Shown here: piece after piece, positions 47,114 through 55,999 of the stretch
How positions within the stretch are numbered: position 1 is the first letter of the stretch
How the letters are laid out: every line of letters begins with the position of its first letter
Origin: CAZRQL01 sp964602415
Lineage (GTDB): Bacteria; Bacteroidota; Bacteroidia; Cytophagales; Flammeovirgaceae
Direction of reading: 5' to 3'
DNA length: 64,000 nucleotides
NCBI GenBank assembly: GCA_964602415.1
Contig: CAZRQL010000016.1
Coordinates: forward strand, 14,195 to 78,194
Notes under the pieces: model-generated
Databases searched by the model: none
The model's input: the letters and a program-made list of their open reading frames with translations, nothing else
What the model was told of the DNA's origin: nothing
Made by a program: the position numbers and the translations under genes

Positions 47114-47755
47114 TTGTTCGTAAGTACCAACAGAAAGTTTTCAAAAACTGACACTCCGCTTGAACTCACGCAAAACCTAAGCGACTACGCTGACATTGTC
47201 AAGGCCTTTCAACAAATGGATTGGCAGACAGAACTCAGCACAATGAAAAAAGCCGTTTTTGGGGGAGAAGAGAACTTTTTGCCACCGGCCTTTTTGCTTT
47301 GGAATCCATCAAATAATTACGAGTTGTATGTATCTTCATTTGATGAGGGGGTTTTTGAAGTTCATTTTAGCCGGCCAATTGACGAGCATGAAGTCGCTGA
47401 GTTTGTCTCTCAAAGGCTTAACCTTGAGCAGGTACATGAGATTTTGTTGGCTTTCGCAAACGATCAACCTCAGCAGGTTTGCACCATTTTATCGCAGGCC
47501 GACACACCCAACGGACAACTCTACCAGTTTCTTAGAACCAAACAAATATCCAAGCGGCAAAAATGGTACTACTCAGGCAGAGGGCTTAGGGTAGTGATTC
47601 TGTATTTTGCAGTGGCCGGATTGTTGGCTTTTTTGGCCAGTCAAAATTTTTACACCGGCAGTCCTTGGAAACTATGGATTTGGGGGGGGGCAGCTATTTT
47701 TATATTCTTATCTTTGGCGGCAGCCGAAACAATGAAAAAAAATAAAAATTATTGA
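47114..47755 (+). CDS. Membrane protein of unknown function inside the paa locus
   Basis: 213 residues from a TTG at 47114; the true start may be later (Met35 is one candidate) because no Shine-Dalgarno supports the TTG. I recognise no family. The N-terminal 150 residues are soluble-looking, and the C terminus carries two helices (about 158-177 and 188-206) before KKNKNY, so the bulk is cytosolic or periplasmic with a C-terminal anchor. It sits between paaB and paaC, touching the latter: its stop is at 47753-47755 and paaC starts at 47758. A run of nine G bases (47682-47690) lies in the second membrane helix region. Confidence 0.6.
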   Translation: MFVSTNRKFSKTDTPLELTQNLSDYADIVKAFQQMDWQTELSTMKKAVFGGEENFLPPAFLLWNPSNNYELYVSSFDEGVFEVHFSRPIDEHEVAEFVSQRLNLEQVHEILLAFANDQPQQVCTILSQADTPNGQLYQFLRTKQISKRQKWYYSGRGLRVVILYFAVAGLLAFLASQNFYTGSPWKLWIWGGAAIFIFLSLAAAETMKKNKNY

Positions 47756-47757
47756 TT

Positions 47758-48513
47758 ATGCAAAGAGATGACAAAGCCTTGGCTTATATGGTTCGCTTGG
47801 GCGATAGCAGTCTGATTTTGGGTCATAGGCTTTCGCAGTGGTGCGGACATGGGCCTGTGCTGGAGGTTGATATTGCCTTGACCAACACGGCTTTGGACTT
47901 AATAGGTCAAGCCAGAACGGTGTATGACTTGGCTGCACAAGCCAATGGCCTTACCGAAGACCACTACGCTTATTGGAGGGAAGAAAATCAGTTTCAAAAC
48001 TTTTTAATCGTTGAACTTCCCAGAGGGGATTTTGGCTATACCATTGTCAGGCAATTTTTATTTGACTGCTATCAATATTTTCTTTATGAAAAGTTACAAA
48101 GTTGTAAGCATGCTGATATTGCGGCTTTTGCCGAGAAATCCTTCAAAGAGACGGCTTATCATTTGAAATTCAGCTCGGAGTGGCTGATTCGCTTGGGCGA
48201 TGGTACGCAAGAAAGCCACAATAGGGTAGCAGAGCCTTTGGAAGAACTTTGGCCCTATACCGGAGAATTTTTTGAGGACGATGAATTGGATATCTATATG
48301 GCTCAAACTTATGGCTGTGTATTGCCGTCGGAGTTGAAGTCCGACTGGAAACTCAAAGTTCAAGAGGTTCTGTATCATGCCACTCTCACTCCGCCGCAAG
48401 ACATCCAATGGCATCAAAGCGGAGGCAAAAAAGGCATTCATACGGAGCACTTAGGCTATATTTTGGCTGAAACACAATCCCTTACTCGTAAATTTCCTCA
48501 AGCTGTTTGGTAA
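47758..48513 (+). CDS. paaC: 1,2-phenylacetyl-CoA epoxidase subunit PaaC
   Basis: 251 residues from ATG 47758, which follows the preceding stop by two bases. PaaC is the structural partner of the di-iron subunit PaaA. Family stretches include the N-terminal KALAYMVRLGDSSLILGHR, LSQWCGHGPVLEVDIALTN, and AYHLKFSSEWLIRLGDGT with the C-terminal GKKGIHTEHLGYILAE. PaaA and PaaD are not in the window. A PaaE-type reductase is encoded at 14459-15496, so the epoxidase genes are scattered. Confidence 0.9.
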   Translation: MQRDDKALAYMVRLGDSSLILGHRLSQWCGHGPVLEVDIALTNTALDLIGQARTVYDLAAQANGLTEDHYAYWREENQFQNFLIVELPRGDFGYTIVRQFLFDCYQYFLYEKLQSCKHADIAAFAEKSFKETAYHLKFSSEWLIRLGDGTQESHNRVAEPLEELWPYTGEFFEDDELDIYMAQTYGCVLPSELKSDWKLKVQEVLYHATLTPPQDIQWHQSGGKKGIHTEHLGYILAETQSLTRKFPQAVW

Positions 48514-48529
48514 GTGGGAGCTTCTTGTC

Positions 48530-48976
48530 ATGCAAATTCATACTTTTTGGCATATACTCGAAACTTCCTCAGCCCGCTCAAAAAGAGACTCTACTCCTTT
48601 GGCCGTCAATGTTGTGCATCATCTTTGTCGTTTGGATGTAGGGCAGGTATTGGCCTTTGCCAAAATTTTTTATGCTTTGGATGCCAGCCTAACCCGCCGC
48701 GAGGTAAAAGAGGTTTGCTTGCAAATCAAACCTCAGGCAAATGCAAAGGATTTTATAGAGTTTCGGGCATGGGTTATTTTTCAAGGCTTTGAATTTTACC
48801 GTCTTGTCAACTCTGCCCCCGATTTGTTGTTGAGTTTGGCGGATGAGAATAGTGTTTCACAGAATTTTTCAGCGGTTGTTGTTAGGGCCTATGAGCGCAA
48901 GACAAGGAAGCGTGATTTTTATGAGCTTCCCGAAATAGAGTTGATTATTAGCAATTTGCCTGATGTTATTTTGTGA
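48530..48976 (+). CDS. DUF4240-like protein
   Basis: 148 residues, no signal or membrane segment. The opening FWHILETSSA and the core FIEFRAWVIFQGFEFYRLVNSAPDLLL match what I recall of the DUF4240 family, which lacks a known function. It starts 16 bases after paaC and its stop lies just before or within the pdhB upstream region, so it is cotranscribed. Nothing links it to phenylacetate chemistry. Confidence 0.65.
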   Translation: MQIHTFWHILETSSARSKRDSTPLAVNVVHHLCRLDVGQVLAFAKIFYALDASLTRREVKEVCLQIKPQANAKDFIEFRAWVIFQGFEFYRLVNSAPDLLLSLADENSVSQNFSAVVVRAYERKTRKRDFYELPEIELIISNLPDVIL

Positions 48977-49059
48977 AGTTTCCGCGCGCGGATTCAGATT
49001 TTGCAAGGCAGGTTGTCAATACAAAAACTATCACTATCTTTGAGCCGCAAGTAACAATC

Positions 49060-50040
49060 ATGAGGCAAATACAATTTAGAGAAGCCCTGCGCGAAGCCAT
49101 GAGTGAAGAAATGCGCCGCGACGAGCGCGTTTTTTTGATGGGCGAAGAAGTGGCTCAGTATAATGGAGCTTACAAAGTCAGCCAAGGAATGCTTGACGAA
49201 TTTGGCCCCAAACGAGTGATAGACACACCCATAGCTGAGTTGGGTTTTGCAGGTATTGGCGTGGGAGCGGCCATGAACGGCTTGCGTCCCATCATTGAGT
49301 TTATGACCTTCAATTTTTCATTGGTGGCCATAGACCAAGTCATCAATTCCGCAGCAAAAATGCTCTATATGTCTGGCGGACAATACGGTGCGCCGATGGT
49401 ATTCCGTGGCCCAACCGGCAATGCAGGCCAACTGTCAGCCCAGCACTCCCAAAACTTTGAAAATTGGTACGCCAATTGTCCAGGACTCAAAGTGGTAGTC
49501 CCCGCCAATCCCTATGATGCCAAAGGGTTGCTCAAATCGGCCATTCGAGACGATGACCCTGTCATTTTTATGGAGTCCGAAGTTATGTATGGCGATAAAG
49601 GCGAAGTGCCTGAGCAAGAGTATCTCCTCAATATTGGTGAGGCTTTTATTGAGCGCGAGGGGCAAGACGTAACACTTGTTTCTTTTGGTAAAATGCTCAA
49701 AATAGCACATGCAGCCGCCTTGGAAGCTGCCAAAGACGGCTTGTCAGTTGAGGTAATAAATCTACGTACTGTCAGACCAATAGACTACCTAACAATTGTC
49801 GAATCTGTCAAAAAAACAAACCGCTTGGTGGTTTTGGAAGAGGCTTGGCCTTTGGCTTCTATCTCGGGAGAAATTGCCTATCACATCCAATCCAATGCTT
49901 TTGATTACCTCGATGCCCCCATCAAACGCATCACCAACCGCGATTTGCCTTTGGCCTACGCCCCAACACTTATAGAGGCCACCTTACCTAATTTGACCCG
50001 CACCATGCAGGCCATAAAACAAGTAACTTATTCAAAATAA
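49060..50040 (+). CDS. pdhB: Pyruvate dehydrogenase E1 component, beta subunit
   Basis: 326 residues from ATG 49060 (an upstream in-frame TTG is open to 48973 but would add 29 atypical residues). PdhB and PdhA form the thiamine-diphosphate-dependent decarboxylase of the pyruvate dehydrogenase complex. Family motifs: QIQFREALREAMSEEM, GEEVAQYNGAYKVSQG, DTPIAELGFAGIGVGAA, GGQYGAPMVFRGPTG and ALEEAWP-like VLEEAWP. The alpha subunit and E2/E3 genes are elsewhere, which is common in Bacteroidota. It is followed after 12 bases by gapA. Confidence 0.93.
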   Translation: MRQIQFREALREAMSEEMRRDERVFLMGEEVAQYNGAYKVSQGMLDEFGPKRVIDTPIAELGFAGIGVGAAMNGLRPIIEFMTFNFSLVAIDQVINSAAKMLYMSGGQYGAPMVFRGPTGNAGQLSAQHSQNFENWYANCPGLKVVVPANPYDAKGLLKSAIRDDDPVIFMESEVMYGDKGEVPEQEYLLNIGEAFIEREGQDVTLVSFGKMLKIAHAAALEAAKDGLSVEVINLRTVRPIDYLTIVESVKKTNRLVVLEEAWPLASISGEIAYHIQSNAFDYLDAPIKRITNRDLPLAYAPTLIEATLPNLTRTMQAIKQVTYSK

Positions 50041-50052
50041 AAAAATTATCCT

Positions 50053-51045
50053 ATGTCTAAAATCAAAGTCGCTATCAATGGATTCGGCAGAATAGGCCGC
50101 TTGACCTTCAAAGAGTTGCTCAAGTTGGACAATGTAGAGGTTGTTGCCATCAATGATTTGACGGACACCACTACGCTGGCTCACTTACTCAAATACGACT
50201 CAATACATGGGCGTTTTCCCCATCCTGTGTCGCATGACGACCAAAATATTATTGTGGCAGGAAAAGCCATCCGCGTAACAGCCGAAAAAGACCCCTCTGC
50301 TTTGCCTTGGGCTTCTATGGGCATAGATGTCGTGCTGGAATCAACTGGCAAATTCGTTGACGACCAAGGAGCTGGCCTGCACCTGAAAGCCGGAGCCCGC
50401 AAAGTGGTCATCTCTGCACCAGCCAAAGGCAACGTCAAAACTGTGGTCTTGGGTGTCAATGACCACGAGCTTACCGACGATTTGACCATCATCTCCAACG
50501 CTTCTTGCACCACCAACTGCCTTGCGCCTATGGCCAAAGTGCTTGATGATGCCTTTGGTATCGAAAAAGGCTACATCACTACCATCCACGCCTACACTTC
50601 CGACCAAAGACTCCACGATGCGCCGCACAAAGATTTGCGCCGCTCTCGTGCCGCTGCCCTTTCCATCGTGCCCACCTCCACGGGTGCTGCCAAAGCAGTG
50701 GGATTGGTACTGCCCCACCTCAAAGGCAAATTAGACGGCTCTGCCATGCGCGTACCTACTCCAACCGGCTCACTGACAGACTTTACCGTCATACTCAAGA
50801 AAGAAGCCACCGCCGAGCAAATCAATGAGGCCATGAAAGCCGCCGCCCATTCTTCTTTGAAAGGCATACTCGAATACACCGAAGACGAAATCGTTTCAGT
50901 GGACATTATTGGCAACCCACACTCTTGCATATTTGACTCCAAACTCACTACTTCAAACGGTACATTGGCCAAAGTAGTAGGCTGGTACGACAATGAAGCG
51001 GGGTATTCGGCTCGTACAGCAGACCTTATCTCTCGAATCGGTTAA
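50053..51045 (+). CDS. gapA: Glyceraldehyde-3-phosphate dehydrogenase
   Basis: 330 residues, normal length. Glycolytic NAD-dependent enzyme. NAD-binding N terminus VAINGFGRIGRL, the catalytic cysteine in ISNASCTTNCLAP, phosphate-binding STGAAKAVG, and the C-terminal WYDNEAGYSART are all intact. The start follows pdhB by 12 bases, so pdhB-gapA share a transcript that ends at the hairpin at 51067. Confidence 0.97.
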   Translation: MSKIKVAINGFGRIGRLTFKELLKLDNVEVVAINDLTDTTTLAHLLKYDSIHGRFPHPVSHDDQNIIVAGKAIRVTAEKDPSALPWASMGIDVVLESTGKFVDDQGAGLHLKAGARKVVISAPAKGNVKTVVLGVNDHELTDDLTIISNASCTTNCLAPMAKVLDDAFGIEKGYITTIHAYTSDQRLHDAPHKDLRRSRAAALSIVPTSTGAAKAVGLVLPHLKGKLDGSAMRVPTPTGSLTDFTVILKKEATAEQINEAMKAAAHSSLKGILEYTEDEIVSVDIIGNPHSCIFDSKLTTSNGTLAKVVGWYDNEAGYSARTADLISRIG

Positions 51046-51066
51046 ATTATTGAATCTGCTTTTGTC

Positions 51067-51096
51067 AATAGCCACTGGTTTAAATCAGTGGCTATT
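51067..51096 (+). terminator. Terminator after gapA
   Basis: An 11-bp stem AATAGCCACTG / CAGTGGCTATT with an eight-base loop lies 22 bases after the gapA stop. The stem shares the AATAGCCAC core with the hairpin at 4649. Confidence 0.8.
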
Positions 51097-51215
51097 AATT
51101 TAAAAATCAGTCAATTATTTTTTTTATTCATCAAGAGTCGATACCTAACTTATCCCTCACCATCCAAGGTTTTGGATAGGCTCTAATTGTTTTTCGTCTT
51201 GTCATAAATACTAAA

Positions 51216-51938
51216 ATGTCAGTTCTTCCTTATAGAAATCAGGATTCGTCCAAAAAAGAGCAAGTCGCTCAAATGTTTGACAACATATCCGGGCATTATG
51301 ATTTGCTGAATCGTGTGTTGAGCTTAGGGATAGACCAATCTTGGCGCAAGACAGCCATTAAATACCTCAAAAAGGAAAAGCCAAACACCATTTTGGATGT
51401 GGCCACAGGGACAGCCGATTTCGCCATTGCCGGATTGCAGGCAGGTGCTCAAAAAGTCATAGGCGTTGATATTGCCGAAAAAATGCTTGAAATCGGTAGA
51501 AATAAATTGAAAGCCAAGCAATTGAACGACAGAATAGAGCTTCTCAAAGGTGACAGCGAACAACTTGAATTTGCGGATAGCACTTTTGATGCCGCCACTG
51601 TGGCTTTTGGGGTTAGAAATTTTGAAAATTTGAACAAAGGGCTTAGCGAAATAGCCCGCGTTTTGAAAAAAGACGCTCTGTTGGTGGTGTTGGAGTTTTC
51701 CAAGCCCAAGTCTTTTCCTTTCAAGCAAGGTTATTGGCTGTATTCCAATTATATACTTCCGCTCATTGGGCGGATTGTGTCAAGAGACCGCGCCGCATAC
51801 AAATACCTGCCCGAGTCTGTCAAGGCTTTTCCTGAACGCGAGCAACTCTGCACCATCATCAAAAATGCCGGTTTTTCATCCGTGAGTTACCGCCCCCTCA
51901 CCTTTGGGGTTTGCTGTATTTATTTGGCACGAAAATAA
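51216..51938 (+). CDS. ubiE: Demethylmenaquinone methyltransferase
   Basis: 240 residues. The SAM-dependent enzyme (UbiE/MenG) makes menaquinone from demethylmenaquinone. Family segments are MFDNISGHYDLLNRVLSLGIDQ at the N terminus, the SAM loop ILDVATGTADFAI, FDAATVAFGVRNFEN, and RPLTFGVCCIYLARK at the end. In Bacteroidota porT is the usual next gene, and here its frame begins inside the ubiE end region. A hairpin separates it from gapA upstream. Confidence 0.93.
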   Translation: MSVLPYRNQDSSKKEQVAQMFDNISGHYDLLNRVLSLGIDQSWRKTAIKYLKKEKPNTILDVATGTADFAIAGLQAGAQKVIGVDIAEKMLEIGRNKLKAKQLNDRIELLKGDSEQLEFADSTFDAATVAFGVRNFENLNKGLSEIARVLKKDALLVVLEFSKPKSFPFKQGYWLYSNYILPLIGRIVSRDRAAYKYLPESVKAFPEREQLCTIIKNAGFSSVSYRPLTFGVCCIYLARK

Positions 51939-51963
51939 CTACCTATTTACAGGCGTTGTCCTT

Positions 51964-52707
51964 ATGCAAATCCCATATTCTATGCGTTTGATTTTTTGCT
52001 TGTTACCTTTTCTGTACTTATCTCATTATTTATCAGCACAGAGCACCAATAGAAAAAAAGCCGTAGAAATAAACTTTGAAAAATACGACAACCTAATGCG
52101 CGATGACAAGCCCACCAAGAAGCGGCATCACTATGGGTTTCAGTTAGGGGCTTTTTCTTCTCAGTCGGTTGTCAATATGTCAGGGAACATGTCTTTGGAC
52201 AAAGACACCATATCCCGCGTGAGCACCCCAAGTTCTGTAGGCTTTTTGCTGGGCTTTATCTTCAACGTCAAACTCAGCGATGAGCTTTGGAACTTTCGGT
52301 TTTTGCCCAATGTCTCGTTTTATGACCGACAGGTTCGCTTTGACTATACCAACGGCAGTTCAAAATCTCAAAGCAGTGAAGCAGCCATGTTTGAGCTCCC
52401 GTTTCTTTTTAAATACCAAGCCATTAGAAGGCTTAACAGCCGCTTTTATTTGATAGGTGGGTTGGCTTTGTCCACCCAAGTCGGGGGCAAAAGAGACGAC
52501 CCGCGTTTTTTGAGCTATAAGCGTGAAAACGTGGAATTGGTGTATGGAATAGGAGCTGATTTGTATTTTAGATACTTTAAATTTGGCCCTGAAATCAGAT
52601 TTTCTCATGGTTTGGCCGATATGCACAAACGCGGCAGCAATATCTTTTCACAAAGTTTGGACAGGGTAACCACCCATCGCGTGGCTCTAATATTAAACTT
52701 TGAATAG
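51964..52707 (+). CDS. porT: Type IX secretion outer-membrane protein PorT/SprT
   Basis: 247 residues from ATG 51964; another Met six codons on is possible. Signal peptide (to about LSAQST), then a predicted outer-membrane beta-barrel ending HRVALILNFE. The PorT-like traits are the RHHYGFQLGAFSSQS start of the barrel, LPNVSFYDRQVRFDY and the ELPFLFKYQA strand; the ubiE-porT order is diagnostic in this phylum. PorT is part of the type IX machinery that exports CTD proteins and supports gliding. No other por genes lie in the window. Confidence 0.82.
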   Translation: MQIPYSMRLIFCLLPFLYLSHYLSAQSTNRKKAVEINFEKYDNLMRDDKPTKKRHHYGFQLGAFSSQSVVNMSGNMSLDKDTISRVSTPSSVGFLLGFIFNVKLSDELWNFRFLPNVSFYDRQVRFDYTNGSSKSQSSEAAMFELPFLFKYQAIRRLNSRFYLIGGLALSTQVGGKRDDPRFLSYKRENVELVYGIGADLYFRYFKFGPEIRFSHGLADMHKRGSNIFSQSLDRVTTHRVALILNFE

Positions 52708-52710
52708 CAG

Positions 52711-53775
52711 TTATTTATCTGAATAATTGATGCTCCACGCTTGTATTTTTTTGTCCATAAAATAAAACCACAAAGCTGGCACCAAGGCCATCAAAATCAT
52801 CACGGGATAACCGGCAGGGAGTTGAGGGCTGTCTTGATAATGTCTCAAAATTTGATAAGGGCGGTGTGTGTAGGCATGATGGTCGGAATGGCGTTGCAAC
52901 TGAAAAAGGAAAAGATTGCTCAAAAGGTGGCTGTCGTTCCAAGAGTGATGGTGGTCGGTGGGTTCATAGCGACCATTGGGCAGTTGTTTGCGCTCTAAGC
53001 CATAATGCTCGACATAGTTGACCAATTCGAGCAGCGTAAATGCCAACAAGGCTTGCAACAGCAAAAAAGCAGGCACATGCCAAGATATTCTTGATAATAT
53101 CAAAAAAGATACAGCCCACATCAACACCACAAAGCCTATTTGCCCCAAAGCAAATACCACCATACGGTTTTTGAAAGAAAAGGTTTTGTAACCGTACTTT
53201 TGCATCCTTCGTTTTTCGAAGTTCCACGCGCTCAGGTAGCTCCCCAATACTGTACGAGGCCAAAATCGGTAGAAACTCTCACCTTTTTTTGCAGTTGCGG
53301 GGTCAAGAGGCGTACCCACATGGACGTGGTGGCCGTTATTGTGTTCGATAAAAAAGTGGGTGTACTGTACGGCACAAAGAATCAATTGCGCCAAACGCTG
53401 GGATAGCTTATCTTTTTGGTGTCCCAACTCATGGGCAGCGGTGATGCCAATCCCGCCTGTTGTCAAGGCCACCCCCAACACAAAAAAGACAAAATCCCAA
53501 CCGCTTAAGTTTATGCTTGCTATGGCTCCCCAACCCAAAATACCCCACTGCACCACTATCCATGACTGAGATATGCGGCGGTAAAATTTATCTTTAATTT
53601 TTGCCGCTTCACCGGCGGAATCGGGGTTGTCGGTATCCAAACCTATCCACTGGTCTAAAATAGGAATCACCACAAACACAAAGAACGCCGCCAACCAGTT
53701 GATTCCTGTATAATACCCCAGCACCACCAATGCAGGTATCAGGTAAGCCCACAAATACCCCCACTTTCTGTCCAT
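52711..53775 (-). CDS. alkB: Alkane 1-monooxygenase (AlkB family)
   Basis: 354 residues, six-helix-type integral membrane di-iron hydroxylase. The His boxes are HELGHQKDK, EHNNGHHVHVG, NYVEHYGL and LQRHSDHHAYTHRP (the last HxxHH type), as in AlkB rather than in fatty-acid desaturases. It hydroxylates terminal methyl groups of alkanes or related chains. AlkB takes electrons from rubredoxin and a reductase; no rubredoxin gene adjoins. It stands between porT (convergent end) and the phosphatase gene. Confidence 0.88.
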   Translation of the reverse strand: MDRKWGYLWAYLIPALVVLGYYTGINWLAAFFVFVVIPILDQWIGLDTDNPDSAGEAAKIKDKFYRRISQSWIVVQWGILGWGAIASINLSGWDFVFFVLGVALTTGGIGITAAHELGHQKDKLSQRLAQLILCAVQYTHFFIEHNNGHHVHVGTPLDPATAKKGESFYRFWPRTVLGSYLSAWNFEKRRMQKYGYKTFSFKNRMVVFALGQIGFVVLMWAVSFLILSRISWHVPAFLLLQALLAFTLLELVNYVEHYGLERKQLPNGRYEPTDHHHSWNDSHLLSNLFLFQLQRHSDHHAYTHRPYQILRHYQDSPQLPAGYPVMILMALVPALWFYFMDKKIQAWSINYSDK

Positions 53776-53934
53776 GTCAATCTTTTTTTTCTACAAACAT
53801 AAAAATTCACTGTTGCATTCAATTTCCCAAATCGAAAGAGGCAAAAAGTTTTGTGCGAAAGTGCGCGGGAACTTGGATACTCTTTGAGAGCCTTATGGCT
53901 TTCATGCAATATTTTGGTTGCAACGCAAAATACT

Positions 53935-55890
53935 CTAAATTCTTACAGCAAAAATCGTAATATCATCCCTTTGCTTGCTGCCTTCCAAATGCTTGTCGAT
54001 TTCTTGTTCGAGTATTTCGGCTTGTTGCTTCAGCGGCAGGCGACAATTTTCTTTGAGCACTTCAAAGAAGCGCATGGTTGAGAACTTCTTTTTGTTGACA
54101 TCGGGCTGGTCGGCGTAGCCATCGGTAGTCAAATAGAGTATATCTCCTTTTTTGAGTTCTAACTCCACTGTGTCAAAAGATCTTGTTACAACCCGGATAT
54201 TGCCCCCTATGCTGCGGTTTGTTCCCTTCACTGGTGGCATCAATTCGCCGTTGAGCGTATGGTAAAGAGGTCTTTTAGCACCTGAGAAATAAACTTTTAC
54301 GCTATCGCTGTGATGATTCGTTTCATCATCATCATCGCCGTTAAGAGAAGGCCGTTCTATCAAGCAAAGGCACACATCCATTCCATCGGTGTTTTTGCCA
54401 ATGGTTTGTTTGAGAGAATCTTGGATTTCCATGTGTAGGGTTTCCAAAATTTCTGCGGGCTGGAATATTTTTCTTTGTCCAATAATTTCCATCAGTAAGG
54501 CATTGCCCATCATGGACATAAAAGCCCCCGGTACTCCGTGCCCCGTGCAGTCCACAGCCGCTACCCACGTACGGCGTTTGCGTCTGATCGACCAGTAAAA
54601 ATCTCCCGAGACCTCTTGTTCGGGTCTGTAAATCACAAAATAATCATCAACCGAATTGATCAGTTCTTCATGAGTGGGCAAAATGGCTGTTTGTATGGTT
54701 TTGGCATAGCGGATGCTGGCCATGATGCTTTCATTGGACTCTTCCAAAAGGTGGGCTTTTAGGTTGACTTCTTCAATACTGTGGCGAACTTTATTGAGCA
54801 TCAAAGTAAAGTCGGTAGCGAGTTGGGCTATCTCATCATTGGTTTCTACGCTGGCCACCTCATAGTCAAGGGAGAAATTGTTTTGAATCACCGCATTGAT
54901 GGACTGGGAGAGCTGGGCTACGGGTTTTGAGATGACCGTTGTGATCAAAAAGCTCAAAATAATGATTAAGCCCAATCCAAAAACTGTAACTGTTATGATG
55001 ATGATATTGATTCTGTATTTCATTTCTCTGGCCTGTGTGGTTACCCTATTGATAACCACCTCCAAATCAGCTTGTATGTCTTCAGCCAATTGTGTCAAAG
55101 TCTTTTTCAAACCCATCTCGTTATTGAGACCAATTTCTTCTTCTACTTTGACCATCTCTACAAAGGTGCTTTGGTACAATTCTAAAAGGGAAAGCAACTG
55201 CTTTCTTTTTTCTTCTTTTATGTCTTTTTTCTTTTTGAGTCGCTGCGCAAATTTTTCTACTTGTTTGGCTAATTTTTCTATGTATTTTTTGTCAAAACGC
55301 AATAAAAAATCTTTTTCATGCCGACGAATCATCAACACCATACTCATATCGGTGTAATAATCAGCGTCAAAACTTTCCCCATCCAGTAGTGAGTGCGTCT
55401 CTCCCTCTCCTACGGTTCTTTCTATTTCATGGATGTACCTCCTCATCTCGCCTTCAAGTCCGTAATCGCGGAAGCCGCTGGTTTTCATCTTGTAAACCAA
55501 TGTGTCGAACACAAGTTCATAGGCTGCTATTTTGGATTTGATTGTATCTACTTCATTTTCAAAGTCAAAGAGTTCTGCTCCTTTGCTGTAAAGCAAAAGT
55601 TGAAAAAGATTTCCTGTTTCAACAATGAGTTGTTTGTGTTTGTCTAAGTACAAACTTTGCTGAGTTTTGTAAAAAAGGTCGCTGGTAGATTCGCCAATCA
55701 AAAAATCTCTACTCAAACTGTAGGCCTCGACAGTATTGCCATAAATTTTGTTTAGCAACTCAATAATTTTGCTTATTTCGTCCCTGCGCTGGTTGAACCA
55801 TATAGCAGTGCCTACCAAGCCCAAAATGATGATAAACAGGGTGGTAAACGCTGCTAAAAGCTTTGACTTTATTGTATTGAGTTGTAACAT
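53935..55890 (-). CDS. HAMP-linked SpoIIE-type phosphatase with extracytoplasmic sensor
   Basis: 651 residues. One membrane helix (about 11-32), an extracytoplasmic helical region to about residue 290 rich in heptads and charged residues (including KRLKKKKDIKEEKRKQLL), a second helix (about 295-318, MKYRINIIIITVTVFGL...), a HAMP domain (about 315-370), a linker coiled coil, and a SpoIIE domain (about 400-650). Phosphatase motifs: VDCTGHGVPGAF and LTTDGYADQPD. The layout is that of a chemoreceptor-like sensor with phosphatase output. No partner kinase or STAS protein is near. Confidence 0.87.
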   Translation of the reverse strand: MLQLNTIKSKLLAAFTTLFIIILGLVGTAIWFNQRRDEISKIIELLNKIYGNTVEAYSLSRDFLIGESTSDLFYKTQQSLYLDKHKQLIVETGNLFQLLLYSKGAELFDFENEVDTIKSKIAAYELVFDTLVYKMKTSGFRDYGLEGEMRRYIHEIERTVGEGETHSLLDGESFDADYYTDMSMVLMIRRHEKDFLLRFDKKYIEKLAKQVEKFAQRLKKKKDIKEEKRKQLLSLLELYQSTFVEMVKVEEEIGLNNEMGLKKTLTQLAEDIQADLEVVINRVTTQAREMKYRINIIIITVTVFGLGLIIILSFLITTVISKPVAQLSQSINAVIQNNFSLDYEVASVETNDEIAQLATDFTLMLNKVRHSIEEVNLKAHLLEESNESIMASIRYAKTIQTAILPTHEELINSVDDYFVIYRPEQEVSGDFYWSIRRKRRTWVAAVDCTGHGVPGAFMSMMGNALLMEIIGQRKIFQPAEILETLHMEIQDSLKQTIGKNTDGMDVCLCLIERPSLNGDDDDETNHHSDSVKVYFSGAKRPLYHTLNGELMPPVKGTNRSIGGNIRVVTRSFDTVELELKKGDILYLTTDGYADQPDVNKKKFSTMRFFEVLKENCRLPLKQQAEILEQEIDKHLEGSKQRDDITIFAVRI

Positions 55891-55999
55891 AATACTTATG
55901 CTACAAACATACTACCTTTAAAGGCAATGAATATTACAGAATTGTTAAGTAATTCGCATATTTTGGTAATAAACTTTTAATCGCAATAAATAGAATCAA

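Noticed and set aside
53935..55890. Methyl-accepting chemotaxis protein
   Set aside because: The membrane helices and HAMP domain are similar, but the output domain is a SpoIIE phosphatase with no MCP signalling hairpin.
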